From positions 1-14,857 of the forward strand of contig JAFDIG010000072.1 in the NCBI GenBank assembly GCA_019308145.1: a DNA stretch of 14,857 nucleotides, written 5' to 3'. The translations under genes were made by a program, and so were the position numbers. Shown here piece by piece: positions 7,299 through 14,857 of the stretch (position 1 is its first letter; every line of letters begins with the position of its first letter). Source of the DNA: Deltaproteobacteria bacterium. Its GTDB lineage: Bacteria > Desulfobacterota > JAFDIG01. The notes under the pieces were generated by a model. The model did no database searches, was not told the DNA's origin, and worked only from the letters and a program-made list of their open reading frames with translations.

Positions 7299-7653
7299 CC
7301 CATCTGGTTTTACCTTTGTCGAAATACTGGTAGCATTAGCTATAGTTGCTACACTCTTTATCGTTACCCTATATTCTCATAATTTATCACTTTTGAGGTA
7401 TCAATTTAGTGAGGATTATTTAAGAGCTATCTCTTTAGCAGAGTTAAAGATATCAGAGATAGAGCTTAATGGTTTTCCTCCTATAGGTAGGGAAGAAGGA
7501 GTTTTTAAAGATTTTCCAAGATTTAGATGGGTAAAGAATGTATCAGAAACACTTTTTACTGATATAAGAAAGGTGGATATAACCATCATTTGGAAACAAG
7601 GAAATAAGGTACAAGAATATAGCCTTACCACTTATTTGGGAAGAGGTGCCTAA
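7288..7653 (+). CDS. gspI: GspI, minor pseudopilin (non-canonical start)
   Basis: The prepilin signal SG|FTFVEILVALAIVATLFIVT is encoded at 7303-7362, in frame with the GspI-like body (ISLAELKISEIELNGFPPIG, then DITIIWKQGN and SLTTYLGRG). Between the upstream in-frame stop (7249-7251) and this signal there is no ATG, GTG, TTG or CTG. The only plausible initiators are ATA at 7288 or ATT at 7294, after a GGAAGAGAG purine run at 7271-7279. I give 7288, which yields ~121 residues, normal for GspI. A TTG at 7393 would remove the entire signal and transmembrane helix. The start overlaps the end of gspH. GspI forms the core of the tip with GspJ and GspK. The identity is good; the exact start is uncertain and could reflect a sequencing error. 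Confidence 0.82.
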   Translation: MFISPSGFTFVEILVALAIVATLFIVTLYSHNLSLLRYQFSEDYLRAISLAELKISEIELNGFPPIGREEGVFKDFPRFRWVKNVSETLFTDIRKVDITIIWKQGNKVQEYSLTTYLGRGA

Positions 7654-7743
7654 TTTGCATGTAAAGGGAAAAACCAATTATTTTGCACTTCTTTTTCTTT
7701 TGCAAGCATTAAGATCTTTTAAAAATTTTTTTAAGGTATATCA

Positions 7744-8337
7744 ATGAACAAAAGAGATGGTTTTACATTACTTGAAACCCTTATATCTATATCTCTTTTG
7801 GCTATTGTTTTAATTGCAGTTTATACTGCCCTTATTTCTGGTTCAAGAGGATACCAAAGGGTTGAAGAGGGCTGGCATATTTATCATACAGGATATTCTA
7901 TCCTTGATATGTTGAGAAAAGAAGTTTTATCGATTGATAAAAATATCAAGGGAATAAAAAGGAATGTAGAAGGTAAGAGGATGGATGAGATAGATTTTAT
8001 TGGTTTTTGCCATAATCACTGGATTGGAAAAGCATTAGAAGGAGATGCATCAGAGATTGGATATTTTGTAAAAGAGAATGAAGAAGGGGGATATTCTCTC
8101 TTTCATAGGGATGACTTTGTTATTGACGAGGATTTAACAAAAGGTGGAAGGATATTTTTGCTTTCAGACAAGGTAGATGAGTTTAAAATTAGCTATTATT
8201 ATAATAAAAATTGGTATGAAACCTGGCCTCCTTTAGGGAAATCTTATCTTCCAGAGGCTATTGAAGTTGAGCTAACATTGCTTGATTCAAAAGAAAAGGA
8301 AGTAAAATTCAGCACTCTTATCCCTTTAAAAAGATGA
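7744..8337 (+). CDS. gspJ: GspJ, minor pseudopilin
   Basis: A minor pseudopilin of 197 residues, typical for GspJ. The leader MNKRDG is cleaved before FTLLETLISISLLAIVLIAV, with Glu at mature position 5. The segment RGYQRVEEGWHIYHTGYSIL followed by LRKEVL is characteristic of GspJ. The headpiece ends in EAIEVELTLLDSKEKEVKF, the usual C-terminal strand pattern. AAGG at 7733-7736 lies 7 bases before the ATG. The stop overlaps the gspK start (ATGA at 8334-8337), so translation is likely coupled. A 90-base A+T-rich gap separates it from gspI, the widest gap in the operon downstream of gspD. GspJ forms the tip complex with GspI and GspK. Confidence 0.92.
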   Translation: MNKRDGFTLLETLISISLLAIVLIAVYTALISGSRGYQRVEEGWHIYHTGYSILDMLRKEVLSIDKNIKGIKRNVEGKRMDEIDFIGFCHNHWIGKALEGDASEIGYFVKENEEGGYSLFHRDDFVIDEDLTKGGRIFLLSDKVDEFKISYYYNKNWYETWPPLGKSYLPEAIEVELTLLDSKEKEVKFSTLIPLKR

Positions 8338-9257
8338 ACTCCTTAAAAAACAACAAAGGAATAGCATTAGTTATTACTTTGCTTGTGGTAGCATTACTTG
8401 TTACCATGGTTGTTGAGATGAATTATATATCAAGGATAGGGCTTGCGTTAGCTGAAAATAGAGGAAATTTAAAAAAGGCATTTTGGCTTGCAAAATCAGG
8501 TATTGCTGTTGGGAAAATGCTCCTTAAACAGGATAAATTTGAAAGCATTGTGGATGATCTCAATGAAGCATGGGCATTTCCATTCCCACCAACACCAATT
8601 GGGGACGGGGTGGTAAAGCTTTCCATAACAGATGAGGAGAGAAAAATAAATATAAATGAGATGGTTCGTGATGGGAAATGGCTAAATACAAGAATGGTTG
8701 ATATGGTAAAAAGACTTTTTTTAAGCTTTGATTTAGATGAAAACCTAATAGATGGTATTATCGACTGGTTAGATTCAGATGATAACCCAAGAGCAAATGG
8801 TGCAGAAAACAGCTATTACAATTCTTTAGATCCCCCATATAATTGTAAAAATGGTCAGATGAATTCAATTAGTGAACTTAAGATGATCTATGGGATTACA
8901 CCAGAGATATTTAGTAAAATAGCTCCTTATCTAACAGTAAAGAGCTCTGGCAAGATAAATATCAATACTGCATCACTTACAGTTTTAACCTGCCTTCATA
9001 ATGAGATTAGTGAAGGGGTAGCTGAGGAGATCATAAGGTTTAGAGAAAAGAGTCCTTTTGAGGCATTATCAGATTTAAAGAAAGTTCCTGGGATCACCGA
9101 AAATATATATACAAAGATAGTGGATCTAATTGATATAGAAAGTGAATATTTCACTATACATTCAACTGGAAAAGTGGTAGATGCAATATCAGAGATCACA
9201 ACTATAGGTAAAAGAAAAGATGGATATTGGGAGACAGTATATTACAGAGTAGATTAA
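8334..9257 (+). CDS. gspK: GspK, tip minor pseudopilin
   Basis: The large minor pseudopilin that caps the pseudopilus, 307 residues. The leader MNSLKNNKG is cleaved before IALVITLLVVALLVTMVV. Mature position 5 is Ile instead of the usual Glu, which is the known trait of GspK and fits its place at the tip. The segment GNLKKAFWLAKSGIAVGKML follows the helix, as in the family. Next come ERKININEM (~102-110) and the acidic segment DWLDSDDNPRANGAENSYY (144-162), probably calcium binding. A second SAM-like/helix-hairpin-helix part contains SGKININTASLTVL (205-218) and LSDLKKVPGI (245-254). It starts 4 bases inside the end of gspJ. It is the last gsp gene here; no gspL or gspM follows. Confidence 0.95.
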   Translation: MNSLKNNKGIALVITLLVVALLVTMVVEMNYISRIGLALAENRGNLKKAFWLAKSGIAVGKMLLKQDKFESIVDDLNEAWAFPFPPTPIGDGVVKLSITDEERKININEMVRDGKWLNTRMVDMVKRLFLSFDLDENLIDGIIDWLDSDDNPRANGAENSYYNSLDPPYNCKNGQMNSISELKMIYGITPEIFSKIAPYLTVKSSGKININTASLTVLTCLHNEISEGVAEEIIRFREKSPFEALSDLKKVPGITENIYTKIVDLIDIESEYFTIHSTGKVVDAISEITTIGKRKDGYWETVYYRVD

Positions 9258-9295
9258 AAATTCTAAAAGATTTTATCTATATAAAGAAATAAGAT

Positions 9296-9868
9296 ATGGA
9301 AAAGTTACTTGATAAAATCAGAAGAAAGCTTAAACAGAGAAATCGTGTTGTTTTAAATGATTCTAATCTTTCTCGTGCAGCAGTTGTTGTGCCTCTTTTT
9401 GAAAAAGATAGCCAGTGTCATATACTTTTAACAAAAAGAACAATGAAGGTAAAGCACCATAAAGGTGAAGTATCCTTTCCTGGCGGAATGGCTGACGATG
9501 ATGATAAAAATCTAAAAAAGACAGCTTTAAGGGAGCTTTATGAAGAGGTTGGTATAAAAGAGGAAGATATTGATATCCTTGGGGTTCTTGATGACATTGT
9601 AACTATGAGCGATTTTATTGTAACTCCATTTGTTGGATATTTCCCTTATCCGTATCCATTTAAAATTTCTAAAGATGAAGTTGATGAGTTGATAGAGTTA
9701 CCATTATCTGTGCTTTTAGATAAAGATAAGTTGACAAAAAAGATGATGGGATATCGATCAAAGGTTGGCCTTGTTTATATCTATGAATATAATAACCATC
9801 AAATATGGGGCGCTACTGCAAAGATATTAAAGCAGTTCATAGATTTAATATATTGTAAACTTTCTTAA
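9296..9868 (+). CDS. NUDIX hydrolase, CoA pyrophosphatase family (NudL/NUDT7-like)
   Basis: 190 residues, close to the length of E. coli NudL. The CoA-pyrophosphatase signature LLTKR...HKGEVSFPGG spans residues 44-64. The Nudix helix follows with TALRELYEEVG (76-86), giving the metal-binding Arg79, Glu80, Glu83 and Glu84. Spacing from the GG to REL is slightly longer than in the general Nudix box, and the usual middle Glu is replaced by Asp/Lys. This is common in this subfamily. It is predicted to cleave CoA and its derivatives into 3',5'-ADP (adenosine 3',5'-bisphosphate) and 4'-phosphopantetheine, using Mg2+ or Mn2+, in the cytoplasm. It starts 38 bases after gspK on the same strand and may be read through from the gsp operon. 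No functional link to secretion is evident. It converges with the next gene; I see no convincing terminator in the 56 bases between them. Confidence 0.88.
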   Translation: MEKLLDKIRRKLKQRNRVVLNDSNLSRAAVVVPLFEKDSQCHILLTKRTMKVKHHKGEVSFPGGMADDDDKNLKKTALRELYEEVGIKEEDIDILGVLDDIVTMSDFIVTPFVGYFPYPYPFKISKDEVDELIELPLSVLLDKDKLTKKMMGYRSKVGLVYIYEYNNHQIWGATAKILKQFIDLIYCKLS

Positions 9869-9924
9869 ATTAAGTTGTTTTTAAGCACAGATTTTTTCAG
9901 ACTAACAAAGAGAGAGTGAATTAA

Positions 9925-10575
9925 TTATATAATCACCACCTTTTTTATTACTTTTACCACCTCATCAGGATCATCTATAATTTGTATGATTTCTAAATCC
10001 TTTTCTGATATCATCCCTTTTTTTAAGACAACATTTTTCATCCAATCTATAAACCCTCCCCAATAGCTTTTATCAACAAGTATCACAGGAAAAGGCTTTA
10101 TTTTCTTTGTTTGTATCAATGTTACTGCTTCAGAAAGTTCATCCAGTGTACCAAATCCTCCTGGCATGATCACATATGCCATACCATATCTTATAAACAT
10201 CACCTTTCTAACAAAGAAATAATGAAACCTTATCTTAATATTACTATATTCATTTGCTTTTTGTTCAAGAGGTAATTCAATATGAAGTCCAACTGATTCA
10301 CCACCTGCATCAGCTGCACCCTTATTTGCTGCTTCCATTATACCAGGTCCTCCACCTGTAATTATGGAAAAACCTTCCTTAGCAAGTTTGTAAGCAATTT
10401 GATATGCTTTTTGATAGTGAGAATCCTCTGGTTTTGCTCTTGATGATCCAAATATGGTTACAGCTGGTTTGACTTTATCAAGACGATCAAAGCCTTCAAC
10501 AAATTCACCCATGATCCTGAAAAGTTTCCATGCATTTCTCACACTAAGATCATCTATTATATACTGATTCTCCAT
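9925..10575 (-). CDS. LOG/TIGR00730 family Rossmann-fold protein (putative nucleotide phosphoribohydrolase)
   Basis: 216 residues. The family motifs are GGGPGIMEAANKG (74-86) and PGGFGTLDE (138-146), with Arg123-Lys124 between them in a conserved FFVRKVMF segment. TIFGSSR (40-46) forms the first Rossmann strand. Such proteins (LOG, PpnN, 'lysine decarboxylase-like') hydrolyse nucleoside 5'-monophosphates to base and ribose 5-phosphate; none of the key motifs suggests a true decarboxylase. The substrate cannot be told from sequence. GGAGG at 10580-10584 (minus strand) lies 4 bases before the ATG. It is downstream of the macroglobulin-like gene on the same strand, with 107 bases and a hairpin between them, so it probably has its own promoter. 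Confidence 0.88.
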   Translation of the reverse strand: MENQYIIDDLSVRNAWKLFRIMGEFVEGFDRLDKVKPAVTIFGSSRAKPEDSHYQKAYQIAYKLAKEGFSIITGGGPGIMEAANKGAADAGGESVGLHIELPLEQKANEYSNIKIRFHYFFVRKVMFIRYGMAYVIMPGGFGTLDELSEAVTLIQTKKIKPFPVILVDKSYWGGFIDWMKNVVLKKGMISEKDLEIIQIIDDPDEVVKVIKKVVII

Positions 10576-10620
10576 TATCCCTCCTTTAAAGAAATTTAAT
10601 TGATATATTTAAAAAAGATT

Positions 10621-10643
10621 AGGGGCAAATATGAATTGCCCCT
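10621..10643 (-). terminator. Probable terminator of the macroglobulin-like gene
   Basis: GGGGCAA at 10622-10628 pairs with TTGCCCC at 10636-10642 around a 7-base loop, with one flanking A-T pair (8 bp stem). Read on the minus strand, it is 40 bases past the macroglobulin stop and is followed after four bases by a run of six T. On the plus strand TTTATTT follows directly, so it could work both ways, but no plus-strand gene leads into it. Confidence 0.6.
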
Positions 10644-10682
10644 TTATTTAATGTACTATGTCGAAACCTAACTTACATAACT

Positions 10683-13600
10683 TTATTTAGTAACCGTTAA
10701 AAGAACCTCTTTCGCATAAGATCTTTGCTCTGGTTTATAATATTCATAAACAGTTGAGATAGGGCTTTTTGCTTTTACTGGATATTTTGCTTTAAGCCTT
10801 AATGTAAGTTCTATTCTCTTTTTGGCTTTTATCTCTCTTAAATAGATAATGACCTGCCTACCTGTTTTTGAATATCTCTCTATCTTTTTATTCTTTACCA
10901 TTGCTTTTAGATCGTCATCAATGACTAAAAATCCAGGTGGAATCCCTAAATCAATAATAACCATCTTTACGTCTCTTTTCAGTCTATTTTCTATCTTTAC
11001 ATTCTCTTTTATTATATCATCTTTTTTAAGATTTGTTCTATCAAAATCTATTTGAATGACAAGAGGAGGCACTTTTTTTCTAACCAGCCTATGTGGAATA
11101 TAATATCTTCCAATAATTTGATAATATAGGTTTCCTTCCCCTTTAAATATGAGCTCAATCTTATTTTTTCCCTTCTTGGTAAATGGCTTCATATCAATAA
11201 TATGCACAATCTCAGCCTCTTCAGCTTCTAATTTAATTGTACTTGCTTTTTTATTATTTATCTTTGCAATTATTATCCCTTTTATTTTTTCTTTTCCTTC
11301 CTCTATTGAGGAGAGAAGCGCTTTAAGTGCTTGAACTGTGGCTTGGGTTGAATACCATGTGCCATTAGGATCTTTATTTTTTATTATGAAATTAATTATT
11401 TTTGTAATAATATTGGGATATCCCCCATATTTTAAAATGGCTTGAGCTGCAATTGCTGTTGTTTCTATTCTCCCAGAAATTCCTCTTCCATATGTCGCTG
11501 TCCCTCCTTTTAATTTCCAATAAACCATTCCTTTTTTTTCAATACGATTAGATATAAGCATATCAATAACCTTTTTTGTATCAGGCGAATCAGGATACGT
11601 ATTCACAAAGGCATTTGTGATTAAAGCAAGGGTATAGTTATCCTTAATATCTTTTAGATGATCTTTTATGTAATTTATACCTTTTGCTAATTCAGGGCCT
11701 TTATACTTGGTATAGCTAAGCGCCCATATAATATATGCCGTAGTTCTTAATCTATCCTTTGTAAATTTATTTATAGCACCTTCCCTTATACCTTTTGCAA
11801 CAGGGGAGAAACTACCATCTTTTTCCTGTTTTTTTAGTAACCATTTTTGTGTCCGAGTGATAATCTCTTCATCTATATCATAAACCTTTGACATATCATA
11901 GAATTCCATTAACCCATATGCTGTTAGGATTGGATGAGCTGGTGCTCTCCCAAACCATTCAAAACCACCGCCAGGGACTTCAAAGCTTAAAAGCCTTTGA
12001 TAACCTAAATTTATATATCCTTTTGCTTTCATCTCTATTTCAGGGGTGATCTTTTTTGTCGTAATCATGTAAGAAAGGGCAAGGATATTTGGATATGTAA
12101 CAGATGATGTCTGTTCAAAGCAGCCAAATGGCATTCTTAAAAGCTTATCCATACCTTCTACAACTTGAGAAAAGATGCCTGGATATATTCTTACAAAGAT
12201 TTTGCTTGCATCGGATATAGCCATATTTGGTATAGCAATATTTTCTATTATCCTTCTCTTTAATCTTCCTGAACGGACCACTTCTATTTTTTTCCCGTCA
12301 GGGACTACTTTTATCGCTCTTTTTATTCCGTCTGATATCCTATCGCCAATCGCAGTAACAGTAAGATTAAAAAGCCCAATCTTTTTTGCTTTTATTGTAA
12401 AATATATGCTTGTAACCTCATTTGGTTTTAACTTTATCTCTTTTATTGGTTTATCCTTTAGTACAAACCAATCCTCTTTTTTTATCTCAAGCCTTACTTT
12501 TTGTGGCTTTTTTAGGTAGTTGTATATAGCAATAGGTATTGATATCTCATCATTTTGGATAAGTTCTAAAGGGAGATCTATATCTATAAAAAAATCTTGA
12601 AAAACCCTCAATTGGTATGATGTTGAACCTAAAAGACCATCAGCTGAATTAGCAAGTGTTGATAATCTCCAGGTAGTTATTGAATCTGCCATATTAAGGG
12701 TTAGAGAAGCTTTTCCCATTTCATTTGTAACAATTAAGGGGTTATAATAAAGGGTTTCAGGAAAATATTCCCTTATCTTTACCTTTTTCCCTTTTCCTGC
12801 CTCTTTCTCTTCTTTAACCCCTTCTACACTCATGCTCAAAAGATTTCTTCCCTCTAAATGTGGGGCTGGCACAATCTTTTTTAGCATCATTCTGCCAAAA
12901 GGCCATCTTCTTCCTTTTACCAAGTATATATAAGGAGAAATGATTATATCATCTGCGGTTTTCATTGTTTTATCAGGACCAGGAGAGACAAATTGGAGGT
13001 TTTTGTATTGTAGCATAATCCTATCCCATTTCCCTTTTATATGAAAAGGGTTTCCAAAAGGGTCTATTATATCTTTTGGAGTTAAGAATTCTTCTTCAAC
13101 AAGGAACTTTAATGTTACAGGGTGATTACTTTCCCAATTAATTGTTGGGAATGAAAGCTTTCCCTTTTTCTTAATTTCAGAATAAAAACGTAAAAGAGCT
13201 TTATGCATCCTCAATATCTTTCCTTTTAGCCTTTTTACCATCAAATTTTCATAACTTTTACCTTTCTCCTCCATAATATATGTATTTGTGATCATCATAT
13301 CTTCTTTTGTTTTTAAAGAGGAAAAAAGAATTCTTGATATTTTTTCTTTATCTATCACTTTTGGCATTGATGGGCTTAAAATATTATCCAGTGAAAAGCC
13401 ATGGATTTCAAACCTTGGCTTTGCTATCTCTTTTTCTAAAAGAAAATAGATCCTCTCCATACCAGGCTGCATTTCAGAAAGAGCAAAAACTGCTTCATCA
13501 ACAATAGAAACACCTAATGCAGCAACCTTTGCTTTTCCCTTTTCATCAGTTACAAGAAATCTTATAGATGCAGGTCCTCCTGGGCGGTAAACATCCTTGT

Positions 13601-14857
13601 TGGGCTTTATAGATATCTTAAGATTTGAGGCTGGCTTAACCATGATGACCCGACTGTCTTTAATGATATTGCCATTTCTTGTTAATATATAGCCATTTAA
13701 AATGAGCATTCCTTTGGCCTCTAACGGAAGGGTAGTAGAGTAAGTTGCTTTTCCATTGACAATAGGAAACGCATAAGTTAATAAGGTTTGACTGTTCTTT
13801 ATCAGATCAAGATAGGCTGTACCAACCTTCTTTGTAGTTAAAATTTCAATATCTAATCTATCCCCCACGGTTGCTATCACCTTGTTTGTCCGAAGAATTA
13901 ATGCCTCTTCCATTTTTTGTTTTATCTTTAATTTCTTTACAAGAAAAAACCTTGAACCTTTTTCATCCTTACCATCTATCTTAAGCTTAATACTATTTCC
14001 CTTTGGGACAATCTTAATAGTTGCAAATCCTGTTTCATCTGTTTCAATTAATTTATCAGGAAAAATTTTGCCCTTTTTGGTTAAAAAGGATATCATAAAC
14101 CTTGTTTTAGCAGGAATGCCGTCTGGATAGGTTGTAAGTATATAGATTCTGTTTTCTATATTAGGTATAAGGATACCAGCTTCTGGAATGGCATTAAAAT
14201 ATATAATATTAGAAACAACAGGGATTTTTTTGGATAATTTCTCTGTATGTCCTGCTTTATCTGTTACCCTTATATCTACAAGGATAAATGCCTTCCCTTT
14301 TTCAAAAGGTTGCCCCGTGAAATATTCTGGGAGTCTTTGGCTAAATTCAAATAATCCATCTTTATTGGTTTTTGCTGTTATTTTAGCGAACTTTCTAAAT
14401 TTAACATCAAAGGTTAAGAGTTCTATTTTTATTTTTCCATTTGTTACTGGTTTCCCAAATATATATTCTGCCTTTATTTTTGCATTTAATATTTCTGATG
14501 GCTGATAATAATTCTTGTCTGTTGAAAACTCGATTTTGAATTTAGGAAGCTTATACCTTTTTACGGTTATTGTCTTTTTCTGTTCAACCCTACCGACCTT
14601 TGCTTTTACAGAGTATCGTCCTAAATTGAGCTCTTCTGCAAGGATAAAATCAGCAAAAAATATCCCAAATTTATTTAGCCTTCCTTTTTTTAAAAATACC
14701 CTGTTTCCTTTTGAATCAGTAATCTCTATTTGGGCAGCACGCTCTTTTACAGGGGAAAAGATTGCTTTATCTATTGCAAGCATCCTAATATGGATTGTTT
14801 GGCCAGGTTGATATATAGGTTTATCTGTAGAAAGAAGTATCTTAATACCCTCTTTAA
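10683..14857 (-). CDS. Alpha-2-macroglobulin-like thioester protein (5' end off-window)
   Basis: The minus-strand frame is open to the window edge, so about 1,390 C-terminal residues are visible and the N-terminus (signal peptide or lipobox) is missing. The Met at 14783 is internal. The preceding codons give LLSTDKPIYQPGQTIHIR, the MG2-domain hallmark, in frame. From that Met, several macroglobulin beta domains follow. VSIVDEAVFALSEMQPGMER starts the A2M_N_2/bait region. YFPETLYYNPL and SITTWRLSTLANSADG mark the A2M domain. The thioester motif GCFEQ (887-891; bases 12111-12125) opens an alpha/alpha-barrel thioester domain (PGGGFEWFG, LLKKQEKDGSF). A receptor-domain-like beta region ends the protein. 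Bacterial family members sit in the periplasm or on the envelope and trap proteases through the Cys-Gln thioester. The bait region holds a GspG-like stretch (residues ~520-616). No pbpC is visible beside it. Confidence 0.92.
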   Translation of the reverse strand, partial: KEGIKILLSTDKPIYQPGQTIHIRMLAIDKAIFSPVKERAAQIEITDSKGNRVFLKKGRLNKFGIFFADFILAEELNLGRYSVKAKVGRVEQKKTITVKRYKLPKFKIEFSTDKNYYQPSEILNAKIKAEYIFGKPVTNGKIKIELLTFDVKFRKFAKITAKTNKDGLFEFSQRLPEYFTGQPFEKGKAFILVDIRVTDKAGHTEKLSKKIPVVSNIIYFNAIPEAGILIPNIENRIYILTTYPDGIPAKTRFMISFLTKKGKIFPDKLIETDETGFATIKIVPKGNSIKLKIDGKDEKGSRFFLVKKLKIKQKMEEALILRTNKVIATVGDRLDIEILTTKKVGTAYLDLIKNSQTLLTYAFPIVNGKATYSTTLPLEAKGMLILNGYILTRNGNIIKDSRVIMVKPASNLKISIKPNKDVYRPGGPASIRFLVTDEKGKAKVAALGVSIVDEAVFALSEMQPGMERIYFLLEKEIAKPRFEIHGFSLDNILSPSMPKVIDKEKISRILFSSLKTKEDMMITNTYIMEEKGKSYENLMVKRLKGKILRMHKALLRFYSEIKKKGKLSFPTINWESNHPVTLKFLVEEEFLTPKDIIDPFGNPFHIKGKWDRIMLQYKNLQFVSPGPDKTMKTADDIIISPYIYLVKGRRWPFGRMMLKKIVPAPHLEGRNLLSMSVEGVKEEKEAGKGKKVKIREYFPETLYYNPLIVTNEMGKASLTLNMADSITTWRLSTLANSADGLLGSTSYQLRVFQDFFIDIDLPLELIQNDEISIPIAIYNYLKKPQKVRLEIKKEDWFVLKDKPIKEIKLKPNEVTSIYFTIKAKKIGLFNLTVTAIGDRISDGIKRAIKVVPDGKKIEVVRSGRLKRRIIENIAIPNMAISDASKIFVRIYPGIFSQVVEGMDKLLRMPFGCFEQTSSVTYPNILALSYMITTKKITPEIEMKAKGYINLGYQRLLSFEVPGGGFEWFGRAPAHPILTAYGLMEFYDMSKVYDIDEEIITRTQKWLLKKQEKDGSFSPVAKGIREGAINKFTKDRLRTTAYIIWALSYTKYKGPELAKGINYIKDHLKDIKDNYTLALITNAFVNTYPDSPDTKKVIDMLISNRIEKKGMVYWKLKGGTATYGRGISGRIETTAIAAQAILKYGGYPNIITKIINFIIKNKDPNGTWYSTQATVQALKALLSSIEEGKEKIKGIIIAKINNKKASTIKLEAEEAEIVHIIDMKPFTKKGKNKIELIFKGEGNLYYQIIGRYYIPHRLVRKKVPPLVIQIDFDRTNLKKDDIIKENVKIENRLKRDVKMVIIDLGIPPGFLVIDDDLKAMVKNKKIERYSKTGRQVIIYLREIKAKKRIELTLRLKAKYPVKAKSPISTVYEYYKPEQRSYAKEVLLTVTK
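12936..13226 (-). other. GspG/pseudopilin headpiece-like segment inside the macroglobulin-like protein
   Basis: Residues ~520-616 (numbered from the Met at 14783) align by eye with the GspG headpiece encoded at 6356-6790. MHKALLRFYSEIKKKGKLSF matches GALARFHLDNGFYP. The segment LKFLVEEEFLTPKDIIDPFG followed by NPF matches the Leu-rich turn and DPWGHPY. FVSPGPDKTMKTADDI matches the calcium-loop region SYGADGEEGGEG...DI. The N-terminal pilin helix is absent. Its location just after the DEAVFAL segment places it in or next to the bait region. The similarity is seen in sequence; homology and calcium binding are inference. Confidence 0.5.

Noticed and set aside
7655..7747. Small 30-codon frame from TTG 7655 to TGA 7745, filling the gspI-gspJ gap and overlapping the gspJ ATG
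   Set aside because: It has no ribosome site of its own beyond the gspI end, no recognisable motif, and a length expected by chance; the gap is A+T-rich with no other clear signal.
9869..9924. Possible bidirectional terminator between the convergent Nudix and LOG genes
   Set aside because: Only weak A/T pairings (such as CTTAA...TTAAG) are present and no G+C stem, so I cannot support one.

Overview
The window is about one third G+C and reads as chromosomal DNA of a diderm (Gram-negative-type) bacterium. It carries most of a type II secretion system (T2SS) operon, which only makes sense with an outer membrane. The lineage cannot be fixed from sequence reading alone. The gene order and low G+C would fit an uncultivated Desulfobacterota/Nitrospirota-like group, but that is a guess.

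Bases 1-9257, plus strand: a compact gsp operon in the order gspC (3' part only), gspD, a ParA-type ATPase gene, gspE, gspF, gspG, gspH, gspI, gspJ, gspK. Many junctions overlap or are only a few bases apart, so co-transcription is likely. GspC links the inner-membrane platform to the secretin GspD. GspE powers assembly through GspF. GspG is the major pseudopilin and GspH/I/J/K are the minor pseudopilins that form the tip. No gspL, gspM or gspN is visible; they may lie upstream of the window. Three things stand out. A ParA ATPase gene sits between gspD and gspE. The 3' end of gspF is broken by a frame change with roughly 22 bases missing. gspI has no ordinary start codon in front of its prepilin signal.

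Bases 9296-9868, plus strand: a NUDIX hydrolase of the CoA-pyrophosphatase type, convergent with the next gene.

Bases 9925-10575, minus strand: a LOG/TIGR00730-type Rossmann protein (putative nucleotide phosphoribohydrolase). A hairpin at 10621-10643 separates it from the gene upstream.

Bases 10683-14857, minus strand: a very large alpha-2-macroglobulin-like protein with an intact thioester motif, running off the right edge of the window. Its putative bait region contains a stretch that looks like the globular headpiece of a GspG pseudopilin, including the DP(W/F)G and GPD...DD elements. This is the most intriguing possible novelty here, because a genuine T2SS operon lies on the same piece of DNA.

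There is no gene-free stretch longer than about 110 bases. I saw no tRNA, rRNA, CRISPR array, insertion sequence or attachment site.
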